Positions 1 through 33,289 of a stretch of DNA of 64,000 nt are shown here, one piece after another. The stretch lies in the NCBI RefSeq assembly GCF_030445035.2, contig NC_080685.1:111774432-111838431 (forward strand), in the 5' to 3' direction. Within the stretch, counting starts at the first letter, position 1, and the number at the start of each line of letters is the position of its first letter. A model generated the notes under the pieces. It made no database searches. It was not told the DNA's origin and saw only the letters and a list, made by a program, of their open reading frames with translations. A program made the position numbers and the translations under genes. This DNA is from Dasypus novemcinctus (lineage: Eukaryota > Chordata > Mammalia > Cingulata > Dasypodidae).

Positions 1-840
1 GCCGGGACCTTTCACATCTGCAGAGTCCACGCATTTCGAAGCAGGAGAAGGGGTTTCTTCGCAGTATCGTTTTGTAGGGAGTTTTGGGAAGGGTTTATTT
101 TAAAAAACCATCAGCAAGTGATTATTTTGGTTGCCCCCGGCTGTTGCAGATCTGTGAATTCGATCGGTACACGTGATTTAGTTCCCAGTCGCTTCCTAAC
201 TTTTATGATTACCTGTGTGGGTCTTTTCCATAGCTGTTGATGTTACTTCAGATTGCGGTTTTCCAGCCCAGTCAATGGTTCTTGAACCTAGCACGGTCGT
301 CCCTGCCCTGAGGGAGCGTCTAGTCTTAGTTCTTGCCCAGTGTTTTAATGCACAATCCAGTTTTAAGTAATTAAATATGCACTAGGGAGAAAGCATGAGA
401 AACTATTATCTTCTTTCTTTGGAAATCGCTTATACCCCTTTCTGACCGAATTGAACTTTTTGTTTGCCTGAGCATGCTGGTTTTATAGGATAGTTGTACA
501 AAGTATTTTTTCAGTGTGGCTTCATACTTGGTTGTAGACAGGCAGCCTCTTGTAGTGGAAAGGGGCAAAATTTGGAATCACAAATTCCTGCTTAGCTAGT
601 TATTTTCTGTGCATATTACCTCACTTTTCTGGGCCTTACGGTTGTTATTTATTTATTTTAAATAGCAAGTGGTAAGCAACCAGCACAGGACCTCCTGGCT
701 CATAGCAAATACCCCCTGCATTCCCCCCATCCCAATTAAGCAGCAGTTTTTACTTTACCTGATACTATGTAATGAAAACCCTGAGTTTTTATTAATAAGG
801 TTTGGGGAACTGATTGAAAAGGCAATATAATTTGCCTACA
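1..840 (+). other. CNIH4 intron 1, left part
   Basis: No exon found. The first 350 bases are richer in CpG and less AT-rich than what follows (acgcatttcgaag, gaattcgatcggtacacgtg), as expected just downstream of a CpG-island promoter, so CNIH4 exon 1 probably lies shortly before position 1. The rest is unique sequence with nothing recognised. Confidence 0.4.
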
Positions 841-1516
841 TTTTTTTTCCCCCTAAGTTAAACATGAATTTTATTGCATCTTTACAGTATCACAAATAGG
901 TCTGGCATCTTGTTGACTCCACGGCTGCAAACCCTTAGATCTTATCAGCCTACTGAACTGTTCCTTTTTCAGAGACATTGATACCATCCAAAATTTTTCT
1001 TCTATCCTTGTTTTTAACAATTGTGGGTGGTTGAATCAAAGCAGCTGAATTTGGTACAAGTTCAGTATCATTTCCTTCAAGAATTAGCTCATCTTTCTGG
1101 GCTTGAGAAAACAAACAAGCTACACTTGCCTTCATGTGAATTCGGCAAATGTATTTTCCCAAGAAATTTGGATTTCAACCACTCTCCTGAGTAACGGCCT
1201 TGATGGGCAAGTGAGCACACACAGACTTCACCTTCTAACGGAAGCCTCGTGTGACCCTTGTCGGTGTTCTGTACATGACCACAGATGCTGCCAACTGTAG
1301 CAGCTTCCTTCCTGTTTCCCCACCATCTGCCTCTCTTTCTTCCCAAGGAAACCGAGTTCTATATTGAGAGGATTGAAATCCCCGACAGGGCTCTTCTGGT
1401 GTCTGCCACAATAACTGCCTCCCTGCCCCTTCAGCATGATGTCAACCTTTTCTGCAATGTCGACAGTCTGGTTGCTGAGAATGATCTTCATTCTCGCAGT
1501 AGATGCGGCAAAGCAC
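841..1516 (-). pseudogene. RPL9: RPL9 processed pseudogene
   Basis: An intronless, disabled copy of 60S ribosomal protein L9 mRNA, antisense to CNIH4 in its intron 1. From the ATG at 1491-1489 it reads [20 protein letters not shown] before frame breaks. Farther on, other frames give [19 protein letters not shown] and [20 protein letters not shown], all RPL9 segments. The 5' leader ends ctactgcgag before the ATG. The 3' end has a minus-strand AATAAA at about 876-870 and then an oligo(A) of eight (Ts at 841-848). Possible target duplications are ttgcctaca near 832 and ttgcctaag near 1517. Several frameshifts rule out a functional gene. Confidence 0.93.
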
Positions 1517-1849
1517 TTGCCTAAGTTGTGATGACTCAGGTCCCTCTTGTGGCATAAGGAACTGGAACTCTTAAACTCAGAGATAGGAAACTGCTTTCCT
1601 CTTTCCTTGCAGTTAGGAAAACTAGGCTTGATAGTTTAAAATAGCCTTGGTTTACACCAATTTGTGTTGGCAGAAAAATGGTAGGTGGAATAAATGATGT
1701 AAGTAGACATTAAGCTATACGTTCAGGGTGTATTTTGATAAAATCCAGTATATTGTATTAATGTGTTTTAGGATAGTTGCACTAGTTTAGTATTAAAGAT
1801 AAGAGTGGACAATGATCAGGGTAGACTTTATGTAAGATATCAGTTTTTC

Positions 1850-2400
1850 TGGACTTTGAACTGTGAACAAATCTACAGAGGAGGAAATGGATACTCAAAA
1901 TATACTTAAAAGAGCAAAGAGGCAGAGATGGGTATGCTCATGGCTTTCATGGGGCATGGAGTAAAGGAATAGGCCATCTGGAGCACATAGTTATTTTGGT
2001 AGTGGTAGAAAGGTATTTTGGAGAGGCAGGGTGAAAGGCAAGATTAGGTCAGATTGTGGAGAGCTTAAATGTTAAATGAAGGCTTTCATTTTTATCCTGT
2101 TGGTAGGATATAAACATGTATTAGGAAGATGAATCTACAGGGTGAGTTGGAAATAGGAAGACTGTTTAGGGGATATAGGCTCATCTGGATTTGAAAGAGA
2201 GGGCTAATTGTAGGCAAGTGAAAGATTAATATGAGTGATGACAGGAGGAAATGACTGACAGGACTTGGTAATGATTGACGATGAGAAACAAAATGTGGAG
2301 ACAGCTTTCCATATTTTGAGCCTGGATAATTGAGCAAATGACCATTGGCAGAAATAAAGTAAATTGGAGGAAGAGCAATTTTGTAGGGAAAGTGATTAGT
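1850..2400 (+). repeat. Ancient interspersed repeat, family not assigned
   Basis: Purine-rich text with phrases such as gactgacaggacttggtaat and gagcctggataattgagc. It resembles an old mammalian dispersed repeat that also seems to be present at 57580-58060. I cannot name the family with confidence. Confidence 0.35.
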
Positions 2401-2459
2401 TTGATTTTATATGTGATGAGGGCTATCCATATGGAAATGTTTAATATTTAACTGAGAAC

Positions 2460-2960
2460 ATTAATTTTTGCTTTTTTGAATGGACATTTTCAGACATTAA
2501 CATAAGTAAAGAGAGTAGTGTAATAAATTCCATCAATGAGCTTCAGAGATTTTCAACATTTTGCCATTCTTTTTCTTTTTCATCTCTCCCTCAACTATAT
2601 AGGGGAGTGATAGAGCATTTTAAAGTAATTTGCACACATTATGTCATTCATTCGAGGACTGTTAATATTTATATCTATTTACCCCTCTTAAATTTTTAAT
2701 TGTGGTTTTATATTAAACATTTTTAGTCTAATTGCAATATTATACATGTTTACTGTGAAAAGTTTGGGGAATAAAAGTATTAAGAAAAAAGAATCATCTG
2801 TAATTCAACTTTCAAATCATAACCACTGCCAACATTAAACAATCTGTATTTACAGTTTTATATTCTGTTTCTTTATTCATATCTTAAGTCTTCAAAGGTG
2901 TTTTATAGACATATCAGGAACATTTTTCTACACTGGGAATTCAGGCTTTAAACATTTAAA
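2460..2960 (-). mobile_element. Old L1 3'-region fragment
   Basis: AT-rich text with features of antisense old L1 ends (attttcagacattaacataa, tcataaccactgccaacatt). Diverged and without an ORF. Confidence 0.35.
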
Positions 2961-3190
2961 CTGTTTTATAGGTTTTATTTTCTTTTTCTTATAGCCGTTG
3001 TTCCACATTTGAGGAACTCAGAAAAGAGAGTTATGATATGGGTCAGATTGGAATTGAACTTAATAAAGGGGTTGTTTTGTGAAAATCAGTTGTTATAAGG
3101 AACATAAATTTAAAAATTGAGTTGTCTAATGAATGAACTTTATTACTTAGTTGTTATGAAACACTTATAATTCCTTACCTTGATCATCAG

Positions 3191-24709
<21,519 letters not shown>

Positions 24710-25380
24710 AGCTGGAGAAGCCACGGTTGAAGTCAGCCTACACTACAGTGCACAGTTGAGGAGCCAGAGACTACTTAAATCATCCTTAGAACCGTGACCA
24801 TAGCAGTATATTTTTTCCTCTTTGAACAAAAAACTATTTTTGCTGTATTTTTACCATATAAAGTATTTAAAAAACATGAATTGAGTTTTTGTAGATTTCT
24901 GGTTCTCAACTTTAATCCAAACCCAGACAGAAACCCCAACATGTGAAGGTGTTTTTTTCCTCATCTTTATGTTGAAGATGGTTGTTTGTGTGTGGAACAG
25001 GACACTACCATTCTAGCCTTGTATGCCAAAGAAATAGAAGGCATACCTTAAAGGAGAAACTTAAAAGTAGATGAGCAGAGCTGCTCTTCAAGTCTACCTA
25101 AAAGTCAGACTACAAACAGTGCTGTTACATGGAGAAAGGAAAAAAAAGAAAGTGAATTGCCCCCCTTTTTTTGCCTATATTATGGCCGCTTCATATGTTT
25201 ACAATGGTTTGAAGATTTATAGGGCTGTCAGCTAACAGTCTTTTCACAAAGATGTTAATAGAAAATGACATTAAAATTTTTTTCATTGCAGAATCTGTGA
25301 AACCTTATAAGGCATTTGTCAAGGTACAGTGTAATTCCTGTTTATAGGAAGGAAAAATAAATAAAAACAAAGTTGAATCA
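24710..25380 (+). other. CNIH4: CNIH4 3' untranslated region
   Basis: A-rich, unique sequence after the stop. Two overlapping AATAAA signals lie at 25356-25361 and 25360-25365, so cleavage near 25380 is likely. A transposon-rich region starts soon after (25515). Only the signal is seen; the cleavage site is inferred. Confidence 0.7.
25356..25365 (+). promoter_or_regulatory. CNIH4 polyadenylation signal
   Basis: Two overlapping AATAAA hexamers lie about 650 nt after the CNIH4 stop and before the first intergenic SINE. No other canonical hexamer stands out between the stop and this point. Confidence 0.65.
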
Positions 25381-25514
25381 AGAGCTTTCATTAAAAAGCT
25401 GCTGCTTCCACAATCACCCTCAAACCCATGCAATCCCACTGGCTCTTGCCAGGTCTTGTTTTTGTATTCGTAATTGTTCTAAGAAGTATTTTATCTATCT
25501 GATATACATATTTT

Positions 25515-25656
25515 AAGCTGGCCCTCAACCACTGAGCCACATCCACGCTCCTGAGTTTTTTTTCCTTTATTATTTTAGTTTTAGAACACACCGGAAACCG
25601 AACCCAGGACCTCCCATGTGGGAAGCAGGCACTCAACCACTTGAGCCACAGTACTC
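25515..25656 (-). mobile_element. tRNA-head monomer SINE(s), antisense
   Basis: A truncated head (caaccactgagccacatcca at 25526) is followed by a second complete antisense monomer with a T-rich tail, B box (ccgaacccaggacctcccat) and A box (caaccacttgagccacag). The first may be a remnant hit by the second. Confidence 0.7.
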
Positions 25657-25670
25657 CCTCTGCTCTATTT

Positions 25671-26027
25671 TTTTTTAAAGAATTATTATCTCTTCCCCCC
25701 GCCAACTCCCCTCCTGGTCTGCTTTCTGTGTCTGTTTGCTGTGTGCTCTTCTGTGTCTGCTTGTCTTCTCTTTAGGTGGTACTGGGAACCGATCCTGGGG
25801 CCTTCTGGAGTGGGAGAGAGGTGCTTAAGCTCATGCACCACCTCAGCTCCCTGGTCTGCTGCGTCTCTTACGATTGGCTCGCCTCTGTGTCTCTTTCTGT
25901 TGCATTATCTTGCTGGGCCAGCTCTCTGCTCGGGCCAGCTCACCTTCACCAGGAGGCCCTGGGAATCAAACCCTGGACCTCCCACATGGTAGACGGGAGC
26001 CCAGTCACTTGAGCCACGTCCACTTCC
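25671..26027 (-). mobile_element. DAS-type SINE (type C)
   Basis: Same subfamily as 11123-11517 (ccgatcctggggccttctgg insert). The target duplication cctctgctctattttt is at 25657-25672 and cctctgctgtattttt at 26027-26042, with one mismatch. Confidence 0.9.
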
Positions 26028-26039
26028 CTCTGCTGTATT

Positions 26040-27846
26040 TTTAATGGGTTTGGAGAGGTGATGTCATAGAAGAGGCTTATCATATGAGGCATAGAAAATA
26101 TTTAATGTCAGTGAAATTGAACCTGTTAATGCTTTCTTTGGTGCCAGATTAACTCACTCTTTTGCCCTTATATACTAACCACTTTGTGGTTTGGAAGCCC
26201 CAGTATAGGCCACTTTGTGGATATAGCAATATTCAACAAAACTCTGTTCCTTGTGCTACATTTATAAAATCTTGATGAGAGCAGTTAACATTTTTGGTGT
26301 TTGCCAACTGTCATAGGGTAAAGTGAACTTGGCAGTTCATCTTCAGTCCTAGTTTGTGCATTAATGTTGCTATCTTAAGCATTGGCATTTAGGCAAAACA
26401 TGACGGTGTTTTATGTTAGAGTTCAAAGGGATTATTATTTACTCTGGTGAGAGAATTGGCCTGCTAAACAATGTGTTTGGTCATCAGAAAATCAATGTAA
26501 CGTGTCCTGTCAACCCTGGCCTAGGTGTAGCCTTGGCAGATGCGAGGATCCAGTAAGCTAAACACCCTGTACAGACAGACCCACGCTTCAGCGGGAGGCA
26601 GCACGCGGCTCCAGAGCAGCAGCGTGCCGGCAGGGACAGGGAACGTCCTGCAGCCTTGGGTTCAGAGATGGCCCTTGTGGCAATCTCATGTTTCTGCTGG
26701 ATGAAGGGCCAAGAAACCGTAACAAAAATTGCTTGGCTGACAGCTCTCTTCCTCATCTTTCTCACTGAGGCACCTCCCTCTGTTTAAAAACCAGCCCCTT
26801 TGCTTTGCCTTTTCCCCTAACTTCCAGTGACTCTTAATGTTCTGCTTCAGAATTGAAAGTCGAGAAGCTGCTGGACAGCTTAAACTTAACAGCTGAGCGA
26901 CAAGCAGAACCTTTAAGAAGCTCAAAGGTAGTGGGGAACTTTTGGTCAAAATGTCTAATCCTCATTCAAGACTCCTTAATAGCCAAAATAGAAACTCATG
27001 TTTTTGAGCTGTCCGTTTACCTGTTGTCAGGCATACGTTGCTGAGGCTGAGCAAACCAGAAAGGTGCGTTTATAACAAAGGACAGGGACTTTATTTCTGA
27101 AATGTTTACATTTAAAATAAACAACTTTTCTTTCCTGTATTGCTTGCCTATCCAAGTCCGGAAAGGGGGTAACTCTAGTTTGTTTTTATTTTAGAGGCTT
27201 TTCTAAAAATGATGAGAAAGGGGAAAAGTCAGCGCTGACTTTAACAGCTGTGCTTAAGGTGGTGAGGCTAATTGTCTGTGCTTTTCAGAGGTTGTGGAGT
27301 GGCAGAGCACCTGGGTCCTTTAGTTTAAACTCACCTTAAAGTTGGAGGAGGAGGCTCTGATGGACTGCCTGGGCCTCCTGACAACGAGCGTCTGGATCCG
27401 GATGTTCAGTCCAGTGTCCTCCTCCCTGAGCCCTCCCTGACGGTGATAACCCGTTCCTCCCTCCAAGGCAGTCCCCAGGGCCCGCCAGCACACTGCCGTG
27501 CGGTGCTCCTGTAGAGTGCCGTGCTTAGGCGTCGTTGTTCCTTGCCTTCTTCGTCCTTCCTTTCAGCAGTAGTAGGCGTTCTTGCTAAGCAGTGAAGTTT
27601 CAGATGAGAGCTGAGAGGCAAGATCTACGACGCAGCTCGTGCAGCAAAGCCTCGCGGGCTCCCTCACCTGCCTTTCTTGCCACAAGTGGCAGTGAAATGA
27701 GTCCAAATCTGCATCCTCTGGCCTGGTCTTACTTTGAAGTTGAAAGCTAAGAAAGCTTCCCATGGTACTTCTTTCTGCTTTCTATCTGGTATTGTAGTTA
27801 TTTCTGTATTTTATCCCTCCCGCTAGACTGTACACTCTTGGAGGGC
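26040..27846. other. Intergenic, mostly unique
   Basis: No exon or repeat recognised. Two GC-richer islets (26520-26680 and 27330-27720) contain short open frames on both strands without known motifs. Confidence 0.4.
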
Positions 27847-27856
27847 AGAGCACATT

Positions 27857-28296
27857 CTTTTTTAAAAATTTTTATTTTTTTATGAAGTGTTCTCACTTTT
27901 TTTTCCCATTTATTTTTCTCCCCCCCCATTGTCTGCTCTCTATGTCCATTCACTGTGTGTTCTTCTGTGTCCCCCTGCATTATCAGGATTATCACGCAGC
28001 ACTGAGAAACTGCGTCTCTTTTGTTGCGTCATCTTGCTGCGTCAGCTCTCCATGTGTGCAGCGCCACTCCTGGGTGGGCTGTGCTTTTTTCACGCAGGGT
28101 GGCTCTCCTTGTGGGGCGCACTCCTTGTGTGTGGAGGACCCCTATGCGGGAACACCGCTGTGTGGCACGGCACTTCTTGCGTGGCAGCACTACGGGTGGG
28201 CCAGCTCCACACAGGTCAAGGAGGCCTGGGGATTGAACCCTGGACCCTCCATATGGTAGACAGACGCTCTATCAGTTGAGCCACGTCCGCTTGCCA
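27857..28296 (-). mobile_element. DAS-type SINE (type B)
   Basis: T-rich tail with a C8 run, an antisense body and a head ending gccacgtccgcttgcc. A perfect 13-nt target duplication, agagcacattctt, lies at 27847-27859 and 28297-28309. Confidence 0.92.
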
Positions 28297-28309
28297 AGAG
28301 CACATTCTT

Positions 28310-29873
28310 AACTTCCATTTGTATGTCTTTTCTGCTGTTCCTGGTACCTGCCACAGGGCCTTGCACATAGAAACAATAAGTGGTGGTTGAATAGACAAGT
28401 AAATCTGTGTTGTTCTTGCTCTTTCGGTCAGGAGTCTAGCTGATGTCCTTAAAGTCAAAGAATTTGAAGAAGCGATGAACAGCCTAATCAAACCCCACTC
28501 ACTATCTGTTTGCAAGCAGTCACACCATGAAATCTTCCTAGACATGCAAGGCTAGTAAAGAAACTGCTGTATTTGAGACTTATGAAATCAGCTTCCTCAA
28601 AAGTATTATTTTGTCAGAAGTAGTTGTGAAAAGTACCATGTACTGGGTGTAATTAGTTGTCCTCAAAATCTAAAACGTGTTCTAATAGATAAGAAATAGG
28701 AAGCAAGATAGAGAAGTATGCTTATTATTTAGCTCAGCTATCTGAGTATGTGCTTTAAACCAAATATGCTGTTTTCTTATGTAGGATAACAAAGATTGAA
28801 ATATTCTTGGTATGGTGAAACTTCAGTTAACAAGACTGTCTGGGGGTTTGCTAGAGCAGCCTTTTGGTTTTAAGCCATATTTTTCATGAAGATATAAAAG
28901 TTTGTAGCCAACTTTTTTCCTTTGGTTAAATGAATACAAACTAATGACTGAGGATAAAAGCCTTAGGATTATCATCCTGAACTGCAGTAATCAAAGGGAT
29001 TGTTGAGGGAGCTAACTTGGTGGTGAACTCAAGTTGCTCTGTAGAATAAATTCCTTGGTAAAAGTGGCTTTTGTCTTCAATTACTTCCTTCTGACGCAGG
29101 GTGGGGAGAAGTGAGTAGGTGTACCGTGGTCAGAATCAGCTGATGAGAACTCAGAGGTTTGACTGTGGCTTCCTTTTGCTGTGCATTTGGTTTGCTGTAT
29201 CCGCTATGGAGCAATCTTGTTTTAATCTGTCTCACTTCCCATTAAACATTAGAACCTAGTCAAAACGTGAGTTTAACACATACTTTCACAAATACAAATT
29301 CCTATTCTCTGATAGAGCACCTCGTGTGTCTGATATTGAATAGCTATGGTAAGTTTTGAGCTGTACAACCCCACTCTCCAGCCATCTCTCATTCCTAGTT
29401 TACCTATAAGGGCCCCGTGCTTCCTTAGAATCCCAGTTTGATCTTGACTCAGTGGACTTGGTTTCATCTTATATCTGCTATTCTAAGAACCATATACTTT
29501 TGGGGCAAAAGGCTGGACCTTGTACACGGAAGGAGTTTGAATCCCTCCTTTGTCCTTAAAGTTCATTTCATTCAAATTGATAACCCATGAGGGAAAGGAA
29601 GATAGAACATGGAGTCAGGTTTTCTCCAGGGCTTGATGTCCCATTTCTTGATCAGCAGCCTATTTCATAGATGGAATGCAAACTGCATGAGAACTGAGTA
29701 TAAGGGCTCAATTGAGTTTGGCTGCCACTAAATGTACTATATCACAAAGTGGCCTGCAGGGCAAAGCTAATGCTCTGGTTTAGCTCTACGTAAATGTTGT
29801 ATAACTTTTCAGAAGAGAATGACAGGACTAATCTGTTACTTGATAATTTTCTGCTTTACCAGCTACAGTAATC
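28310..29873. other. Intergenic, nothing recognised
   Basis: Unique AT-rich sequence between two SINEs. No exon, RNA gene or named repeat found by eye. Confidence 0.4.
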
Positions 29874-29888
29874 AAAAGGCATGTTCTT

Positions 29889-29985
29889 GGAGAGCGGATG
29901 TAGCTCAGTGGTTGAACACCTGCTTCCCATGTATGAGGTCCTGGGTTCAATCTCCAGTACCTGCTAAGACAAACAAAAAGACATG
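29889..29985 (+). mobile_element. tRNA-head monomer SINE
   Basis: A box gatgtagctcagtggttg, B box gggttcaatctcc and a short A-rich tail. The target duplication catgttctt is at 29880-29888 and 29992-30000. It sits at the edge of the following LTR. Confidence 0.85.
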
Positions 29986-29997
29986 TTCTTAATCCAT

Positions 29998-30410
29998 TCC
30001 TGTTGGTGTGGACCCATTGTAAAGAGAGCCTTTTGAAGATGTTCTTTTTATTTATGGTGTGGCCAGCTGAATCAGATTGGAATTTAATCTGAATTACTCC
30101 AGTCCTTTATAAACAGAATGAAATTTAAGTATATAGAGAAGAAGCCATAGAGGAGTGGAAGTGGAGGTCTGCAGGGCCTGGAAGATGCTGCCATGTGCAT
30201 CGCCATGCAACAGAAGACCCAAGGACCCAGGGCTCTGGCAGCCCACCCAGCAATGTCTCAGTCTTCAGGGGAAGGCCTTGCCGTGCTGACATCTTGATTT
30301 TGGACTTCTAGCCTCAAAATGTGAGCCAATAAATTCTCACTGTTTAAGTCAACAGATTGTATGGTATTTGTGATCACATCTGAGAGATTATGAAACTTCC
30401 TACTCTGTTT
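29998..30410 (+). mobile_element. MaLR-like solo LTR, sense
   Basis: Contains ggacttctagcctcaaaatg, gccaataaattctcactgtt and taagtcaacagattgtatgg, the ending typical of MLT/MST LTRs, and starts near tccattcctgttggtgtgg. It is related to the antisense unit at 9011-10510. No internal part. Confidence 0.65.
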
Positions 30411-30754
30411 TGAAGCAAATCCCAGACATCGTTACATCTGTTAACATTTTAATATGTTTCTTTGTAAGATAAAGGTTCTTAGACCCTGCTCCCCTTCAGC
30501 ACAGCCATACTAGCAAAGCCATACATAAACTAGTGATTACTCAGTATCAAATATTCAGTTGGTTGGTTCACATTAGGATCCAAACAAGGTTTGTACATTT
30601 TATTTGGTTAATGTCTCGAGTCATTTATTAGGTTCCAACTAAACAGTTAAGAATCACTAAAAGTGGGCCCTCAAACTTTGTATCTGTCTTTGATAAGTTT
30701 CATATGTCAATTTTTATTCCAAGTGGCCATGCATAGTCCAATGGAAGACTGTAT

Positions 30755-30965
30755 GGTTTAGGGTTGAAAACATGACCGCTGAGCTCAGAGGCATCTTATT
30801 TTGAGCTGTAGCTCCTTTAAACGAGTTAATTTAAGCCTATTTCTGTCATTTGTAAAATGGGGATTAGAGTGTCTACTCTATAAAGCTATCCTGAGAATTA
30901 AATTAGAATGCATATAAAGTGGCTCATCTGTACTGACTGGCCTGTAGTAAACACCCAATATTAGC
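30755..30965 (+). repeat. MIR fragment
   Basis: Contains ctgtcatttgtaaaatgggg and gcctgtagtaaacacccaat. Confidence 0.7.
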
Positions 30966-31329
30966 TCCTAAGTGGCCCAAATGAATACCAGTTACTTATT
31001 AATGTTACTCAGTGACCAGATAGGTCTGTGGTATGTGTTTAATAAATGTCTCATTATCTTTCTTGCTCCTGCTTTTAATTTTTGGTCTTGTTGCTAAAGT
31101 AATATAGCACAGTCCGTGCCAGGCTGACAATATAAAATTAATGGGGGTGTTAAAAGAAATTCCAGGTCTGAAAGGGAGCTTAGAAATCTGAAATTTAGAA
31201 AAAGCCCCGAGTCTCACATGCACTTGAATTTAGGGGTTAAAAGCAGTCTTTGGTAGCCTCAGTGGCTTCAGAAGTATTACCTAAGTTGTGGCTCATGACA
31301 ATTTCTAAGGCACATCTTCCTCTTGAGAG

Positions 31330-31510
31330 AGAAAAAAAAGCAGTGTTTGGAATCAGACGGGTTTGAGTCCCAGGTCTACCACCTATTCACTGTTATAATT
31401 TAAGTTTATTACCTGAAAAGGGGGGCGGGGGCACTAACACTTGCTTACAGATGTAAATGTTTAAATGAGATAAAATGTTTAGTGCTTAGCATAGTTTCCT
31501 GGCACTAAAT
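31330..31510 (+). repeat. MIR fragment
   Basis: Contains gaatcagacgggtttgagtc and ccaggtctaccacctattca, then gtttcctggcactaaatg. Confidence 0.7.
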
Positions 31511-32011
31511 GACAGAAAAGTTTTCATGTAAACTGCATGAATGGGGCAAAGCCCAGTTAAATATGCTTTGGGAGAGGATGGGGCATGTTCTGCTCGAGTT
31601 TTTCATTCTTGAACTACACGCTTTAAGATCCAAAAGATGTTTCATTTCATTCTTAATCAGAAAGAATTCTACCTTGCTACAAAAGAATATTTCAATCTCT
31701 TAAAAGGGCTTGTAGACCCCTCACATCTACTGCCAACAAATGGTGCTGGGGAAATTGGAAGTACATAGGCAAACGAAAGTGTACCTCTACCTCACATCTC
31801 CAACAAAAATGAACTCAGAAAGGACCAAAGACCTAAATAAAAGAACTAAAGCAATAAAACTACTAGAAGAAAACATAGGTGAATATTTTCAGGACCTCAG
31901 GCAATGGATACTTAGGTTTTATATCAGAAGCATAAGCAACAAAATAAAATATAAATTGGACTTAAAATGAAAAGCTTCAGTGCAAAGGAGCAGTATCAAG
32001 AAAATGAAGAC

Positions 32012-32421
32012 AGGTGGCGGCAGACTTGGCCCAGTGGTTAGGGCGTCCGTCTACCACATGGGAGGTACACGGTTCAAACCCCGGGCCTCCTTGACCCGTG
32101 TGGAGCTGGCCCATGCACAGTGCTGATGCGCGCAAGGAGTGCTGTGCCATGCAGGGGTGTCCCCTGCATAAGGGAGCCCCATGTGCAAGGAGTGCACCCA
32201 GTAAGGAGAGCCGCCCAGTGCGAAAGAAAGTGTAGCCTGCCCAAAAATGGCGCCACCCACACGGAGAAATGACGCAGCAAGATGACGCAGCAAAAAGAAA
32301 CAGATTCCTGTGCTGCTGACAACAACAGAAGCGGACAAAAGAAGACGCAGCAAATAGACAAAGAGAACAGACAACTGGGGTGGGGGGGGAAGGGGAGAGA
32401 AATAAAATCTTAAAAAAAAAG
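32012..32421 (+). mobile_element. DAS-type SINE, long form (type A)
   Basis: Sense copy: gcagacttggcccagtggtt head, B box cggttcaaaccccgggcctc, GC-rich body, G-rich 3' part and poly(A). L1 sequence resumes at gacaacctacacaatgg. Confidence 0.92.
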
Positions 32422-32659
32422 ACAAGACAACCTACACAATGGAATAGTCGCAAACTATATCTGATAAGGGTTTAATATCCAGAATATATAAATAACTTAC
32501 ATAACAACAAAAAGACAAAATATCCAATTAAAAATTGGACAAAGGTCTTGACATTTCTCCAAAGACTATATACAATTGGCCAATAACCACATGAAAGGAT
32601 GCTGAACTGTAAAAACTACAATGCACACTCACTAGAATGGCTATTAAAAATATAAAATA

Positions 32660-32745
32660 CGGGAAGTGGATGTAGCTCAGTGGTTGAGTGCCTGCTTCCC
32701 ATGTATGAGGTCCTGGGTTGAATTTCTAGTACCTTCTGAAAAATA
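32660..32745 (+). mobile_element. tRNA-head monomer SINE
   Basis: Contains gatgtagctcagtggttgag and cctgggttgaatttctagta, inserted in the L1 3' part. The flanks aaaaatata and aaaaatatg suggest a short duplication. Confidence 0.8.
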
Positions 32746-33289
32746 TGTGTTGGCAGAAATGTTGGAGAACTAGGAATCCTTGAGCACTGTTGGACTATAA
32801 AATGGTGTAGCCGCTGTGGAGTAGTTTGGCAGTTCCTTGGAAATTAAATTTGGAATTACTGTAGGACCTGGCCATCCCTCTCAAAAGCAGGGACTCAAAC
32901 AGATATCTGCACACCAATGTTTATAGCAACATTACTCAGAGTTGCCAAAGGCTGGAAGGAGCCCAAATGTCCGTCACTGATGAAATGTATGAACCAAATG
33001 TGACAAATGCATCATATGGAGTATTCAGCCCTTAAACGGAATGTTTGATATGTGCAACACAATGTATGAACCCAGAAAACATGTTGAATGAAATGAGCCA
33101 GGCACAAAAGGACAAATACTGGCACTGTTTCTTTTTGGATGATAGAAAAGTTTTGGTCATGAATGGGGTGATGAAAGTACAACACTGTTAATATATTTAA
33201 CACCATTGAGCTGTATACTTGAAAGTGGTTAAAATGGAAATATACAGGGTTTCATATGTTGCCACAATAAAAATTTTTAACAAAAAGGG

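Noticed and set aside
29889..29985. tRNA gene
   Set aside because: A- and B-box motifs are present, but there is no complete cloverleaf and it has an A-rich tail and a target duplication, so it is a SINE.
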